This document shows positions 21,130 through 31,455 of a DNA stretch of 64,000 nucleotides, piece after piece. This DNA is from Serripes groenlandicus (taxonomy: Eukaryota > Mollusca > Bivalvia > Cardiida > Cardiidae): NCBI GenBank assembly GCA_031761405.1, contig JASEVX010000001.1:48221102-48285101 (forward strand), in the 5' to 3' direction. Under the pieces are notes generated by a model. It was not told the origin of the DNA. It saw nothing but the letters and a program-made list of their open reading frames with translations, and did no database searches. The translations under genes were made by a program, and so were the position numbers. Within the stretch, counting starts at the first letter, position 1. Every line of letters begins with the position of its first letter.

Positions 21130-21838
21130 TGTCAAACATTATGCCCCCCCTGAGCGCCATGTTGTCAGGAATATTAGGACAATTGAGTAAAATGTGCATG
21201 GACCGAAATGCCAGTTGATTTGTCATTTCACATTGGATGTCTATGAGTCAGTTTTAAGATTATGAACAATGTTCATTCAAAGTTTGAGGATGGTAGGTAC
21301 AGTTCTTCATCCCATTGTGATGATGACTGATATTTGCAGATATTATGTATCCTCCAGGTCCAGGCATTGTTGAGTCTTCACTCAGACAAGCTTAAAAAGG
21401 GTGTTTGTGTTCAAGGTTACTGTGACCTTGACCTTTGACCCAATGACCTCAAAATAAATAGGGTTCATCTACTGGTCAGGCCCAACCTCCAAGTCAAGTT
21501 TGAGGACCATAGGTTTAGGCATTATTGAGTTATCACTCGGACAAGCTTAAAAAGGGTTTTTGTGCTAAAGGTCACTGTGACCCTGACCTTTGACTCAATG
21601 AGCTCAAAATAAATAGGGTTCATCTACTAGTCAGGCCCAATCTGCAAGTCAAGTTTGAGGACCATAGGTCCAGGCATTGTTGAGTTATTACTCGGACAAG
21701 CTTAAAAGGGTTTTTGTGTTAAAGGTCACTGTGACCTTGACCTTTGACCAATGGGCTTTGGTCTACAGACGGACCGACGGACCGACCGACAGACATGTGC
21801 AAAGCAATATACCCCTCTTCTTCGAAGGGGGCATAATA
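21130..21838. mobile_element. H: TTATGCCCCC-ended element nested in G2
   Basis: Ends ATTATGCCCCCCCTGAGC and TCGAAGGGGGCATAAT are inverted. About 2.6 tandem units of 155 bp lie inside (starts at 21361, 21516 and 21671), each with a motif like TGACCTTGACCTTTGACC, then a GACGGACCGACGG block (21765-21777). At the matching position G1 has only CCTATTTATATAATTCTG, which serves as the empty site. No coding capacity. Confidence 0.7.
21423..21440 (-). promoter_or_regulatory. nuclear-receptor-like direct repeat (DR1 plus extended half-site)
   Basis: TGACCTTGACCTTTGACC. Its complement contains GGTCAAAGGTCA, a perfect DR1 of AGGTCA-type half-sites, overlapping TCAAGGTCA, an ERR/NR5-type extended half-site. 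Repeated exactly at 21732-21749 and with two changes at 21578-21595. Binding is inferred from motif knowledge only. Confidence 0.4.
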
Positions 21839-22219
21839 AATAGGAAAAAACATCACCCGAATCTTTTTTCTGAGCTCTTCAGAGCAGTAAACCAAACAAT
21901 TAAAATAGCGTAGCCTAATGAACTCCGTAAATCAACTCATAAAAATAGCTTAGCCTAGTTAGTTGGGGAACAGTTATTAAAAACAATTTAAATGTGTCTA
22001 AAGTTTTGTAACAACGGTAAAAGATGTACATATTTTGTATCTTGTTGTTTCTTAAATCAGTTAATACAATTTATTCCATCATAAAGGCTGTTTTTTCAAA
22101 CATATTACAGAGTTTTTCTATACAATAATATTTATTGATTGCTCCCTTTTCGATTACGTCACCCCATGGTACAAAATTAAAACCTATCCCATACTGACGC
22201 CGCGCTTCCACGCGGCGTC

Positions 22220-22699
22220 AATAAGAAAGAAAGCAGACAAATTCCGACGAGAAACATACCAAGGTCAGATACTTAGAAATGTATACTAGAAGTCAACTGA
22301 TCCAGTGTTTTGAACAGGCGACAGTTTCCACCGACAACAACAAACAACAGTCGAGCCTCTGAAAGGACACTCGTCATCGATACTAGGACATCCTTAATAT
22401 TTCTGATTTATTTATGCCACGTTTGTGCACTAAGTTACATACCACACGATTACTTGTAACGGTGTAAGTAACATGGTCGTCCGTAATCGCCGGTCACTTT
22501 TGATTACTTCAGTAAACATCGTACACCAGCGCCCAGCGTCACCTTAAAAACAAACCCTAATGCAGACGACATCTCTCGAACAGAATTTTCAACTCTTTTT
22601 CAATGTTCAACAGTTTACGTTTTATTCATCAGGCATTGTCACAGCTACTTTATACTCTACATGAATCATATCTGGTAAAATGTCGGAATAATATGTAGT
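22220..22699. other. no feature recognised
   Basis: AT-rich spacer between G2 and a split family B copy. No coding-like frame. Confidence 0.4.
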
Positions 22700-23125
22700 A
22701 TTTTACAATTGCAGCGGACGAAGTTTGAAAACTGTGAGGTAAGAGTATATAATGAGCAATTTCTCCATTTACCACAATATTTGTTTTTCTTCAACTCGAT
22801 ACCGAGGGCTTGGCGTGAAACGGTTGTAACTAAAAATCTATTTTGAAAACCCTAGTTTAGGGGCAATTTCGACCCCTTTGTAAACAATTCAAATTTAGGT
22901 GCCATTGCTCAAAACGAGCAATGGCACCTAAATTTCCATTGTTTACCAATAAAAATGATTTAATGCATTTAAAGACGTTATGGCGAGGTGATAAACCTTG
23001 GTAAACAAATATTAATTTTAGTTTAATATCCGTTTCACGCCAAGCCCTCGATACAGTCATAATACCTTAATCTGAAGAGAGCTTCCGTCCGCTGCAGATG
23101 TGTTGTTTGTGGGAAAGGATCAAAA
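22700..23125. mobile_element. family B MITE split by element F
   Basis: Left: GCAGCGGACGAAGTTTGAAA, ATAATGAGCAATTTCTCCAT, ATTTACCACAATATTTGTTT. Right: GCTTCCGTCCGCTGCAGATG, GTTGTTTGTGGGAAAGGATC. The 248 bp in the middle (22803-23050) are a separate palindromic element. Confidence 0.75.
22803..23050. mobile_element. F: palindromic MITE (248 bp) with perfect 21-bp ends
   Basis: Perfect inverted ends at 22803-22823 and 23030-23050 (CGAGGGCTTGGCGTGAAACG...). The centre is a long palindrome, CAAATTTAGGTGCCATTGCTC-AAAAC-GAGCAATGGCACCTAAATTT (22909-22936 and around). Possible duplicated target ATAC or TCGATAC (22796-22802 and 23048-23054). The core ATTGCTC-AAAAC-GAGCAAT is the same as in family A copies, although the ends and arms differ. 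Confidence 0.8.
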
Positions 23126-23149
23126 CTTCTTGCGACGGTCCATCTTTCA

Positions 23150-23437
23150 TAGGCCGATCCCCGGTAGCTCAGTCGGTAGCGACGCATGATCTCAAACAAG
23201 GGGATTTGAGTTCGAACCCCAGCTCGGTCAACATTATTTCCTACGTTTGCCAAAAGCCACCGTGATATACGTCATTTGTTTTCCACCAATGGGCTATCAG
23301 TTGATGTTGAAAAACAGCCAGTTGATTGGAAAGTTAATTGAGCGGAGTACTGTTGAGGGGAAGCCAGGAAACACATGAGTAGGTAAACTGGCCGCCATGA
23401 TATGACTGAAAACGGCGTTAAAACCCCCAATCAATCA
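23150..23437 (+). mobile_element. S1 tRNA-derived SINE, full length
   Basis: Box A TAGCTCAGTCGGTAGCG and box B GAGTTCGAACCCC in the head (23160-23222). The body has TTTGCCAAAAGCCACCGTGA and GGAAGCCAGGAAACACATGA. The tail is GCCATGATATGACTGAAAAC, GGCGTTAAAACCCCC and (CAAT)n. Target-site duplication CCATCTTTCA/CCATCCTTCA (23140-23149 and 23438-23447), one mismatch. Confidence 0.9.
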
Positions 23438-23991
23438 CCATCCTTCACGAACAATATGCCCCGACAATTTTCTTTTCACAAACAGAAATAGTCTGTTTAT
23501 TGAAATATCCGATTGTGCCATATCACAATGCATATTGTGCCATATCACAATGCATATTGTGCCACAACATGCAATGCATATGGATCAAACCTTAAACAAA
23601 CATATTCGATAAATCAACAGAGGACCAGTCCGTATTGACCAAACTCTTATTCTTTTTCTAAATCGAACAATAGTCTAAAGCAAAATACTTAATGAATTTA
23701 TAATTTGAAAAGAGTGGGTAATGGTCGGAGATAGTGACTTTGAGGTTAAAGCAGCAAATGACATTTGGCTGCTTGAATCTCAATTTATAAAACGGGAAGT
23801 TATTGACTGTAATGCTATTAGACGTTTTGGGTCTGTGTCTCAAAGGGTGCCATAGTTTAAAATGTGTGTGTGGGCCGGAGATAATTTGTATCTATTATTA
23901 ACGTCGTGTTTCTTATCCTTCGATCATAACCATATTCCCTTTCTGTCTGATTCTTTCTTTATTTAATTACTTTAAGCAAATTACGAACACG
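23438..23991. other. spacer with a short 22-bp tandem repeat
   Basis: Contains about 2.5 units of a 22-bp repeat at 23518-23572 (ATTGTGCCATATCACAATGC). The rest is unassigned and AT-rich. Confidence 0.5.
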
Positions 23992-24221
23992 TTAACCCTT
24001 TCCCTCATACGACAATTCTGCAGCAGACGACTTTGAACATATTTTGTCAAAACATAGAAAATCTCCATAGTTGAATGGATAACCTATGACAAAAAGCGGA
24101 AAACATTGTGGCAAAAGGAGAAATTGCACATTTTGTGCAATTTCTTCTTTTGTCACTATGTTTTCAAAAAGCCGTCTGCTGCAGGGGCGTCAGAAAGCGT
24201 CTATATGAGGGAAAGGGTTAA
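23992..24221 (-). mobile_element. family A TTAA MITE, full length (230 bp)
   Basis: TTAACCCTTTCCCTCATACG to GAGGGAAAGGGTTAA. Hairpin GAAATTGCACATTTTGTGCAATTTC, with the same loop class as the 2048 copy. Subterminal motifs intact on both sides. Confidence 0.92.
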
Positions 24222-24349
24222 TTAACTGAAGCATTTAGAGATTGCATTATGAAACGAATTCAACAAAACTAGTATTGCACATATCCGTCTCGAATGAATT
24301 GATAGTTCCCAAATACAAGGCTATTAGTTTTGTTAGTTTTACTGCACAA

Positions 24350-24552
24350 ACATATGCATTTTGATGCATCTACAGCAGACAAGTTTAAAAAACATTGTGG
24401 CATAAGAATTGCGCATAATAAGAAAATTCTTTCGCAAAAATGGTTTCAACTAAATTTGATAAGTTTTATACTTTCATTTATGCAAAGTGTCCAAATTTGA
24501 CCTAGAGGTTTCAAATTCGTGTGCTGCCGATTTTGTTTACAGAAAAAGTGTT
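24350..24552 (+). mobile_element. family B MITE, diverged
   Basis: GATGCATCTACAGCAGACAA, AAAACATTGTGGCATAAGAA, GCGCATAATAAGAAAATTCT (hairpin broken), TTTCAAATTCGTGTGCTGCC. Ends worn. Confidence 0.65.
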
Positions 24553-24712
24553 TTTAAATTTATAAGAGAAATAGAATTTATAATAATTGAAAACTGATAT
24601 TCACAGAACAAAGACATATTGGCAATACAAACAGGCTACAATAACGACAAAACGTATTGAAAGGCTAAATATGGGAAATTTCCTCGTTTGGAGAATACAT
24701 GTTTAACCCTTG

Positions 24713-24934
24713 CCCACATAGCCAACAAATCTGCAGCAAGCAAATCTGAAACCATAGAGACAGAAATATGAAACATCTCTATTAACTAAAGTATAATTAT
24801 TGGACAGAATTGAATACAATGTGGCAAGAGGAGAAATTTCTCATTATGATCAAATTCTCCTTTTGTCACAATGTTTTGAAAAAGTCATCGGCTGCTAATG
24901 CATAAAAAATGCGTCTGCAAGTGGGAGAGGGTTA
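24713..24934 (-). mobile_element. family B MITE, near full length
   Basis: TTAACCCTTGCCCACATAGC, AATCTGCAGCAAGCAAATCT, GAATTGAATACAATGTGGCA, hairpin AATTTCTCATTATGATCAAA, GTCATCGGCTGCTAATGC, end GTGGGAGAGGGTTA. Confidence 0.75.
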
Positions 24935-25331
24935 CACTCTATGAAAACCAACCTAACTATATAAGAGTGCAGACTTTAGTTACAACAACACGCCACCAAA
25001 GTTTTCCTTCTTTGAAGCGGTCACAAATGGCAAGTGACATGCGATTGTCCAATAGAAAGGTCACTCCGATATCCATGGTGATCGGCTTAACTGAGGGTCA
25101 AAAGGACACTGTAACGCACAAACTGTAATACTAGACGCTGTACACGACTGTCACAAAGTCAAGTCGTATAATTCAACAGTAATGCACATGTAAAGATCGT
25201 TACAAGCAGCCTCGATCGACAGTTCAGTGAGTTCTAAAACATCAGTGTAACTTAAACACTGGGAACATGCTTTCTCATTCGCTACCTTTGATAATAAGAC
25301 CATTAATTATTTCATTATGAAAAAAAAAATG
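24935..25331. other. no feature recognised
   Basis: About 400 bp unassigned. The 76-codon frame starting in the MITE end is not convincing. Confidence 0.4.
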
Positions 25332-25538
25332 TTAACCCTTTCCCTCATATAGACGCTTTCTGGTGCCTCTGCAGCAGACGGCTTTTTGAAAAATAATGAC
25401 AAAAGGAGAAATTGCACGTTTTGTGCAATTTCTTCTTTTGTCATAGACAGAATGTTTTCTACTTTTGGTCATAGGTTATCCATTCAATTATGTTCAAAGT
25501 CGTCTGCTGCAGAATTGTCGTATGAGGGAAAGGGTTAA
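25332..25538 (+). mobile_element. family A TTAA MITE with internal deletion (207 bp)
   Basis: Both ends and TTAA intact. The central palindrome GAAATTGCACGTTTTGTGCAATTTC has the loop orientation of the reverse copies although the ends are in forward order, so the hairpin centre is flipped. About 30 bp around GAGATTTTCTATTTTTTGAC are missing on the right. Confidence 0.88.
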
Positions 25539-25618
25539 GATAAAGATACAGCAGCATGATTTCGACAAAGATAGAGCATGCGGTCCTACACCAGAGGATA
25601 CAGTTTAGCAACCACATA

Positions 25619-25872
25619 AGAGCCGAAGTACGAGAAAATCAACATTGCGTAAAATATCGACCCGGATCAGCCTAACAATGCCGCGCAGGCTAACCAGGAC
25701 AGACACTTTTCGCCTCCTGTGGATTTTCTGTTTCAGGAATCATTGCCCTATACCTCTATCTCCCTGAGACGGAATGTGAAGGACCGGATTTGCTTGCATG
25801 GACCGGGCAGGCTGATCTGGATCGATTCATTACGTAGAGTCAATAATGTTGGTTTTCTCGTGGAACGGCTCA
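25619..25872. mobile_element. family D MITE (254 bp)
   Basis: Ends AGAGCCGAAGTACGAGAAAA and TTTTCTCGTGGAACGGCTCA. Interior ATATCGACCCGGATCAGCCT, TTTTCGCCTCCTGTGGATTT, GACGGAATGTGAAGGACCGG. Confidence 0.85.
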
Positions 25873-26774
25873 TATGAAAAGCGAGCTTTGATGGTGTTGT
25901 GATTAATGGAAATCACAATAAAATTAGCATTATTATCATGTACGTTTTAGAGGGCGCGATATGATAGATATGCATAATTGTGCTAAATATAACACCTCAG
26001 AAAATAAGGTAATTACGTACTAACTTAACTGGCTAACTGACTTACTACCATACATCATTAAAAACTTGTCGACTTTTGGGTTATAGCAGTTTTCCAGGGG
26101 ATTCTTTACTGCTGTTAAGTTAAGATAACGAACATATACGATTCTGATCAGATAACTCAAAGTCGTACACTTATCTTGATCGCCACCAGTTATAAAGCCG
26201 CGGCGACTGTCGGATTTCTAGCAACTGGGCCAATATCTACTTATACAAAATGAACGCGTGCTAAACTGGTCGCTGTTAATGTTAAATAATTATGTAAACA
26301 CGTAATTCATTATAACCAATCGTACTCAAAACTCGACAACGACAATAGTGTTCGTCAAGATGAAATGTGCTGCATCTTACATGTGAACAGAGCAGGTTAC
26401 TCATTCAGTCAAAGGAGAACAAAGTACACATGCTTTACAATTTTCTTAATGTTCATGTTTTACGGTAAATTGTTACACATCTATACAGTAGACTCAGCTG
26501 AACATGTACATATGCACATACGCAAAATAGTAATCACTGTTCGCTTGTATGAAGTACGGACGAAGATGTGAATTTTGACGAAACAAACTAGAATTGTAGT
26601 TCCATAGGTATTGCTTCCTTATCCAATGTTTGGATCCCGTCACGGATATGCTAAAGAACCCCATAATTAACCATCTCAGCCCATCAATATTAGCTCATTA
26701 ACGGGGGAAATACAACACGGCTTTAGATAGAGATGTTTTTGGCTGTCAATGCGCATTTTGATCAGGATACATAG
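25873..26774. other. no feature recognised
   Basis: About 900 bp without coding-like frames or known repeats. Confidence 0.4.
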
Positions 26775-27062
26775 ATGTACAGGTTGGTTTAACGCTGCAC
26801 TTGTCACGACTAACATATGGTTGGATATGAGTTCGAACCCCATCTCGGCCAATATTCTTTTTCGACGTTTGACAAAAGTCAATGCGACAAGCGTCATTCG
26901 CATTCCACCAATGGGCTTACATTACATGTGGAAAAGCCGACAGTTGCTTTGAAAGACTGTTGCATGGAATACTGGTAAGGGAAAGGCAGTAATAACATGG
27001 GTAGATGAAAATGGCCGCCATGATATGACATATTTTGTATTTGAAAACGGCGTTTAATACTT
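26775..27062 (+). mobile_element. S1 tRNA-derived SINE, diverged head
   Basis: Box B GAGTTCGAACCCCATC at 26830-26845. The body is TTTGACAAAAGTCAATGCGA and AAAGCCGACAGTTGC. The tail is GCCGCCATGATATGACATAT and GAAAACGGCGTTTAATAC. Box A is poorly preserved. Confidence 0.75.
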
Positions 27063-27404
27063 ATTTATCATTTCAATTAGGCCACTGATGTCCATGGCTC
27101 ACACAAGGAGACCACTAGGTCTATCATAGTTCACTCGGCCAAGTTGATTGGCATTCTACATGGGTGTAATCATGTTTATTTTCAATGATGGTCCGTGTAA
27201 ATGACCACTAATCGTCGTTATAAGTCGTATCAGCTATCGGTCTATGTCATACCGGGTTATAGTGATATACAAAGCAGGAAATCATTCTAACCCAATTATA
27301 TACGTATATAAAAATATGGCCAAAGGTGAAACGGTGAAATGTCTCTCATTACAGTTGATATTCTTTTATCAAGTGTAAAATTAGATCTCTATTTAACGGT
27401 TTTT
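27063..27404. other. no feature recognised
   Basis: Unassigned AT-rich spacer. Confidence 0.35.
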
Positions 27405-27555
27405 TTTCCACATACAACAAGCCTCCAGCAGACGACTATAAAACATATTTATATGGATAAAGGCGATATTGCTCCTAATGAACAATTCCTCCTTTTGCCA
27501 AACTATTTTAAGAACTGTCTTCTGCAGATGAGTCAAAAGAAGTTTAAAAGTATTC
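27405..27555 (-). mobile_element. family B MITE, partial
   Basis: TTCCACATACAACAAGCCTC, CAGCAGACGACTATAAAACA, GATATTGCTCCTAATGAACA, CTCCTTTTGCCAAACTATTT, GTCTTCTGCAGATGAGTC. Termini absent. Confidence 0.65.
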
Positions 27556-28428
27556 ATACGTGTATTTTTATCTCCCTGTTCGGCCTGCTTCTTGTCCAAA
27601 CTTCCTCCCCTTATCCGGAAGATCTGTGAAAATATATTAATTAAGACCTAAACTAGTGTCAGTGAAATGCGCTGGGATAATAAGCTTTATAAATCAAAGC
27701 GCCAATGGCACTGTAGTGGCGATCGTATGGAAAATCCTGCAAAGTAACAAGCAGTATATCGGTGTAGGGCTTGCGCTTTTCAATAATAGTGCACTCTGGT
27801 GCGGATCAATTTGAGAATGTATCAACCCTGCATCTTTTGACAGTAGAATAATGTTAGTTTGCCAGAATGTTGTCTTGGTGATTGTTTAGTTACGTTCTGA
27901 AACTGTACATGATGTGTGCAAAATTAGGCCAATCCAAATTTATGAAAAATCTAGTTGGTACTCGATAGACTAGCTACCGTTTTAGCTCATTAGAATGGCT
28001 ATTTGTAATCTAAATTGTTCGGGTAATCACATGTTCATCAACAGGTCGCTAGGCCATATTAAGATTAAATATTGTGTACGCTTTAGAAATGACAAAATTA
28101 TCAAGAAAGGAGAGAAAACAGTATCCATTAGTTTGGTGTTTGTTTCAATGATGTCCGATATTAAACAGGTCTGTTTAATTTAGTCCCTTCACATTGCATG
28201 ATTGAGTGTATTTATATGTCTCTGAGGTTGTTAAACTGCTTCGAAAAATTTGAGTGCAATAACAAACACAAAACATGCACAAAAAGCACAATTTCACTAT
28301 TTGCCAAACTGTTCAATTTATAAAAATATAGGCATATATTATAATGCTCGATCTCCAAGCTAAATAAGGCTACACTTTCAGCATTGATTGCTAATTGACG
28401 TGCAGACGTGGATACATAACGTGTGTAC
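27556..28428. other. no feature recognised
   Basis: About 870 bp unassigned. Frames up to 62 codons look random. Confidence 0.4.
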
Positions 28429-28440
28429 ACACTGACATCG

Positions 28441-28703
28441 GACCCGGCCGGGTAGCTCAATTGGTAGCGTATCTGACTCGTGATATGGAGGTCACGGGTT
28501 CGATACCCGGTTGCGGCGACATTCTTTCGGGCGATGTTTTCCATTGCCTCTCACCTCTGATCTATGTGAGAAAGTAGTCAGTGGCTTCGAAAGAATGTTG
28601 TGTAAGTACTGGTGTGGGAAAGCCAGGAAAACATGGGTAGGTGCACTGACCGCCGTGATATGACCAAAGCTGTTGAAAGCGGCGTTAAACTCCAAACAAA
28701 CAA
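28441..28703 (+). mobile_element. S1 tRNA-derived SINE with perfect target duplication
   Basis: Head with box A TAGCTCAATTGGTAGCG and box B GGTTCGATACCCGG (28452-28512). The head could nearly fold as a tRNA. The body ends AAAGCCAGGAAAACATGGGT. The tail is GCCGTGATATGACCAAAGCT, GTTGAAAGCGGCGTTAAACT, then (CAAA)n. A perfect 12-bp direct repeat ACACTGACATCG flanks it (28429-28440 and 28704-28715), marking a young retroposition event. The head differs from other S1 copies. Confidence 0.93.
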
Positions 28704-28715
28704 ACACTGACATCG

Positions 28716-29222
28716 TGTGTCCTTTAAACCTTTGTAAACCAGTCTTATCATCTAGACGCTTTCATATATTTAAACAACTACAAAATGAAGCGTTTATAAT
28801 ATTGAGATTTAAGAACTCGCGAGCTATTTATAGAACCTTTTGGAATTTCCAGATTTGAGTATCAGAAATTGAGTTATTTGCCGTTATTTGCAAGGCAGAA
28901 CGCGCAATGATATTTATTATCTGCCAAATCATGACGAAGATAATATTTACATATTTTAACTCGATGTAGATAATGTCTCGATAAAACTCAAATATTAGTA
29001 ACAATCCGGTACCAAAGTAGCACTGACATAATTATTATTAATCGCGTATCTGCATCAATGATGGAACTATAACGGATGTGAGTAAATTAGTTTGCAGTAA
29101 GGAAAATAAATTTCAACCGATTTTTCAAAACCGACTATGTAAATATTATTCGTTGTTGTTGTTTCTGTTAGCATTGTGGCGATTGTCAAACCAATCGCCA
29201 CAAAAAGGGTTGGCCAAGGTTA
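28716..29222. other. no feature recognised
   Basis: AT-rich. A short inverted phrase GTGGCGATTG/CAATCGCCAC lies at 29175-29201. Confidence 0.4.
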
Positions 29223-29440
29223 GGAAATACTAAAACAACATTTTAATTGGTGCAAAGCTCCAAGGTTCGAAATACTAAAACAACATTTTAATTGGTGCAA
29301 AGCTCCAAGGTTCGAAATACTAAAACAACATTTTAATTGGTGCAAAGCTCTAATGTTCGAAATACTAAAACACCATTTTGATTGGTGCAAAGCTCCAAGG
29401 TTCGAAATACTAAAACGACATTTTGATTGGTGCAAAGCTC
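29223..29440. repeat. 45-bp tandem repeat, about 4.8 units
   Basis: Units start GAAATACTAAAACAACATTT and end GCAAAGCTCCAAGGTTC. 45 is a multiple of 3, so the minus strand keeps a 71-codon repetitive frame that I regard as an artefact. Confidence 0.93.
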
Positions 29441-29549
29441 CTATTCATCATTGTTAGTGCGCACTTTCGTATTTGTAGACATTTGACACATTTATATAAA
29501 TATATCGAACAGGTATTCGGAATATGTCAATATATTCAACCATTACCTA

Positions 29550-29830
29550 ATAACCTTTGTAAAAAATATTTTTTAATATTTCGTACACGAAACCATCATA
29601 TGCCAATAGAGACTTGAATATGGTCTTACAAACCTTTAAAGGCCAGAATCTGCGCAACATGCAAAACTGATATAGGTGACGAATTCCACTATTTACTACA
29701 ATGTCCAACATTTAACAACATTCGGATGAACTATTTCGACAACTACAACTTCACAAGACCAAATATGTATACTAACAGAATTACTGAATACTACAAATGA
29801 ACTAAAACTGAAAAGCATGCTTTGTTAAAA
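29550..29830 (+). pseudogene. LINE reverse transcriptase, C-terminal remnant (broken)
   Basis: The translation reads ...KYFLIFRTRNHHMPIET, a stop, IWSYKPLKARICATCKTDIG, DEFHYLLQCPTFNNIR. A Cys-His motif is visible: C-x2-C-x7-H-x4-C within CATCKTDIGDEFHYLLQC, preceded by the RTRNHHMPIE stretch. This layout is what I know from the extreme C-terminus of bivalve and other invertebrate non-LTR retrotransposon polymerases. The frame is broken by an in-frame stop near 29615-29617. A probable frameshift near 29785 follows, after which a leucine/asparagine-rich frame (LLNTTNELKLKSML) continues. The polymerase core is absent, so this is a 5'-truncated dead copy. Confidence 0.7.
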
Positions 29831-31364
29831 GATTATGAAAAAGTTAAAAGAAGATACGTAAAAAATGCAATCCATATCAGATATCAGAAAAATATCAAGG
29901 ATGATCTCAACCCGAGACTGTCATTCTTTGATTATAATACTAACACACTCTTCTTTTTAAAAAAAAATAAAAAAATAATGAAACAAATTCCACCGTTCCT
30001 ATACTATATTCTATTGTATCACTATGACTTCATATTATAATATGTATGTATATTGTACAACAGAGCTAATGCTATTTACATGCATGTAAATGAAAGCAAA
30101 TATTTAAATAAAGACAATAATGCAGGCTATTTGAAATGTTAACACATGTTCCGTTTGACCGTAAACTTCTGATGTGAGACCAAATCAAATAGAATTTCGG
30201 AAATTAATGTGCTAAAGATGGAACTCTTGTTGAGTAACATTTATGCACTTTAAAATGTTCAAATTGATTTTATTCTGCTACAGTATGTGTCGTTTATTAT
30301 TTTATGATACAACATTTACATTGGACAGATTTAACTCTCAAAATAATTTTTACTTATTTTAAAATCACTTTTCCCCAGTGAAATTGGTCTCATAATTTAT
30401 AACAGTGTGATCAACATGTCTTATAGAACCATCAAAGACAGCTTCCTAACAAGTTAAGTTCTAAGTCACTCCTTTGTACATTGGAACAAAGGCATCTGAT
30501 TTGTCTACTTATCGCTTCTAAAACTAGTATAGTGTATTGTTCTAAAAATAGCACAGTTGATTTATTATATATATAGTTTTAAAATAACTATGATATTCTT
30601 AGAACAATACACTGTTCTATCTTGAAAACGAAGTTTTCCATAACTAAAACATGTTGACGTCTGTAAAACGGAAATATATATATATTGATACAATTATACA
30701 TATTTTTTAATGAAATTTATAATATTTTACACTCTTTCAAAGATGTTACATATTTTAATTTACAGATTGTTTAACGAACGGTAGGTTAACAATTTCAATT
30801 TCAATTTCTTTAATACTCCCAGTTTGTACATATAGGACGTGTATCAGGATTTTGTGAAAACTTTAAAACACGCCATTATTTATTATTATTAATCAATCAA
30901 TCGTGTTCATTAAATGTAATTACAGATTTCCATTTGTATATTGAGAAATAACAATGGGTTTAAATCCTGATCAATTTATCGCTTTAAACCGTAAAATCGT
31001 CAGCAGATAGTTTCAACATAACAATTATTTTTACAAGAGTTAGATCGAGATTTGTTTCCTTACGTGAAAAAGAAACCCTCATTACTAGATCGTGGTACAG
31101 CCACGTGTAAAATATTACATTTGGCGATCAGTCATTGGAAATACATCTCGACCGAGGCAAAGAACTGCCCTATGTATATACAACGAAACTCATCATCTAT
31201 GTCTTAATGGAAATATTCGAAATATAAATACAGGCTGCAGAAGGTCATTTTGATAATCATGATAAACAGCCCGAACAAAAAATCAGAGACAGAATTCGAT
31301 ACTGATGTAAAACTGGTTTAGTTCCATGATAATTACGCCTTCTTGTACTTTAGCCAATTCCCAC
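29831..31364. other. no gene seen; one short inverted repeat
   Basis: About 1.5 kb, very AT-rich. AGTGTATTGTTCTAA (30531-30545) is inverted at 30599-30613, giving a 15-bp stem with a 53-bp loop. A 72-codon Lys/Leu-rich frame (29822-30040) is low-complexity and likely LINE tail. Confidence 0.45.
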
Positions 31365-31455
31365 TTTCCATGATGTAGACGAACACCTGCGTCTCTGCAG
31401 CAGACGACCTTTGAAATCATTGTGAAATATGCAGATTTTGCTTAAATGAGAAAGA
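31365..31455 (+). mobile_element. family B MITE, left-end fragment
   Basis: CACTTTCCATGATGTAGACG, CGTCTCTGCAGCAGACGACC, TTTGAAATCATTGTGAAATA. Another scrap lies at 31706-31745 (TTTACCCTTTTCTACATACA). Confidence 0.6.

Larger units (their letters stand above)
20533..22219 (-). mobile_element. G2: Helentron-like element with nested H insertion
   Basis: Inverse of G1. The 3' end lies at 20533 (CAAGACGAATTTTGATGC, hairpin TTTGATGC-TTA-GCATCAAA on the minus strand) and the 5' terminal hairpin at 22196-22219. GACGCCGCG at 20562-20570 and CGCGGCGTC at 22211-22219 form a perfect 9-bp asymmetric inverted pair. In the element's own 5'-to-3' order, the host flank reads T before it and T after it, as for G1. 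Shared blocks include CCCATACTGACGCCGCGC, GGTTTACTGC/GGTTTACGGC wording and AACTTAAAACGTTCC. It lacks coding sequence. Element H interrupts it at about 21130-21838. Confidence 0.65.

Noticed and set aside
23160..23222. Functional tRNA gene at the SINE head
   Set aside because: Box A and box B are present, but the acceptor and anticodon stems do not pair and the sequence continues into a SINE body. The same applies at 8158, 28452 and 50270.
29822..30040. 72-codon Lys/Leu-rich protein
   Set aside because: Low-complexity AT-rich frame downstream of a broken LINE. No domain.
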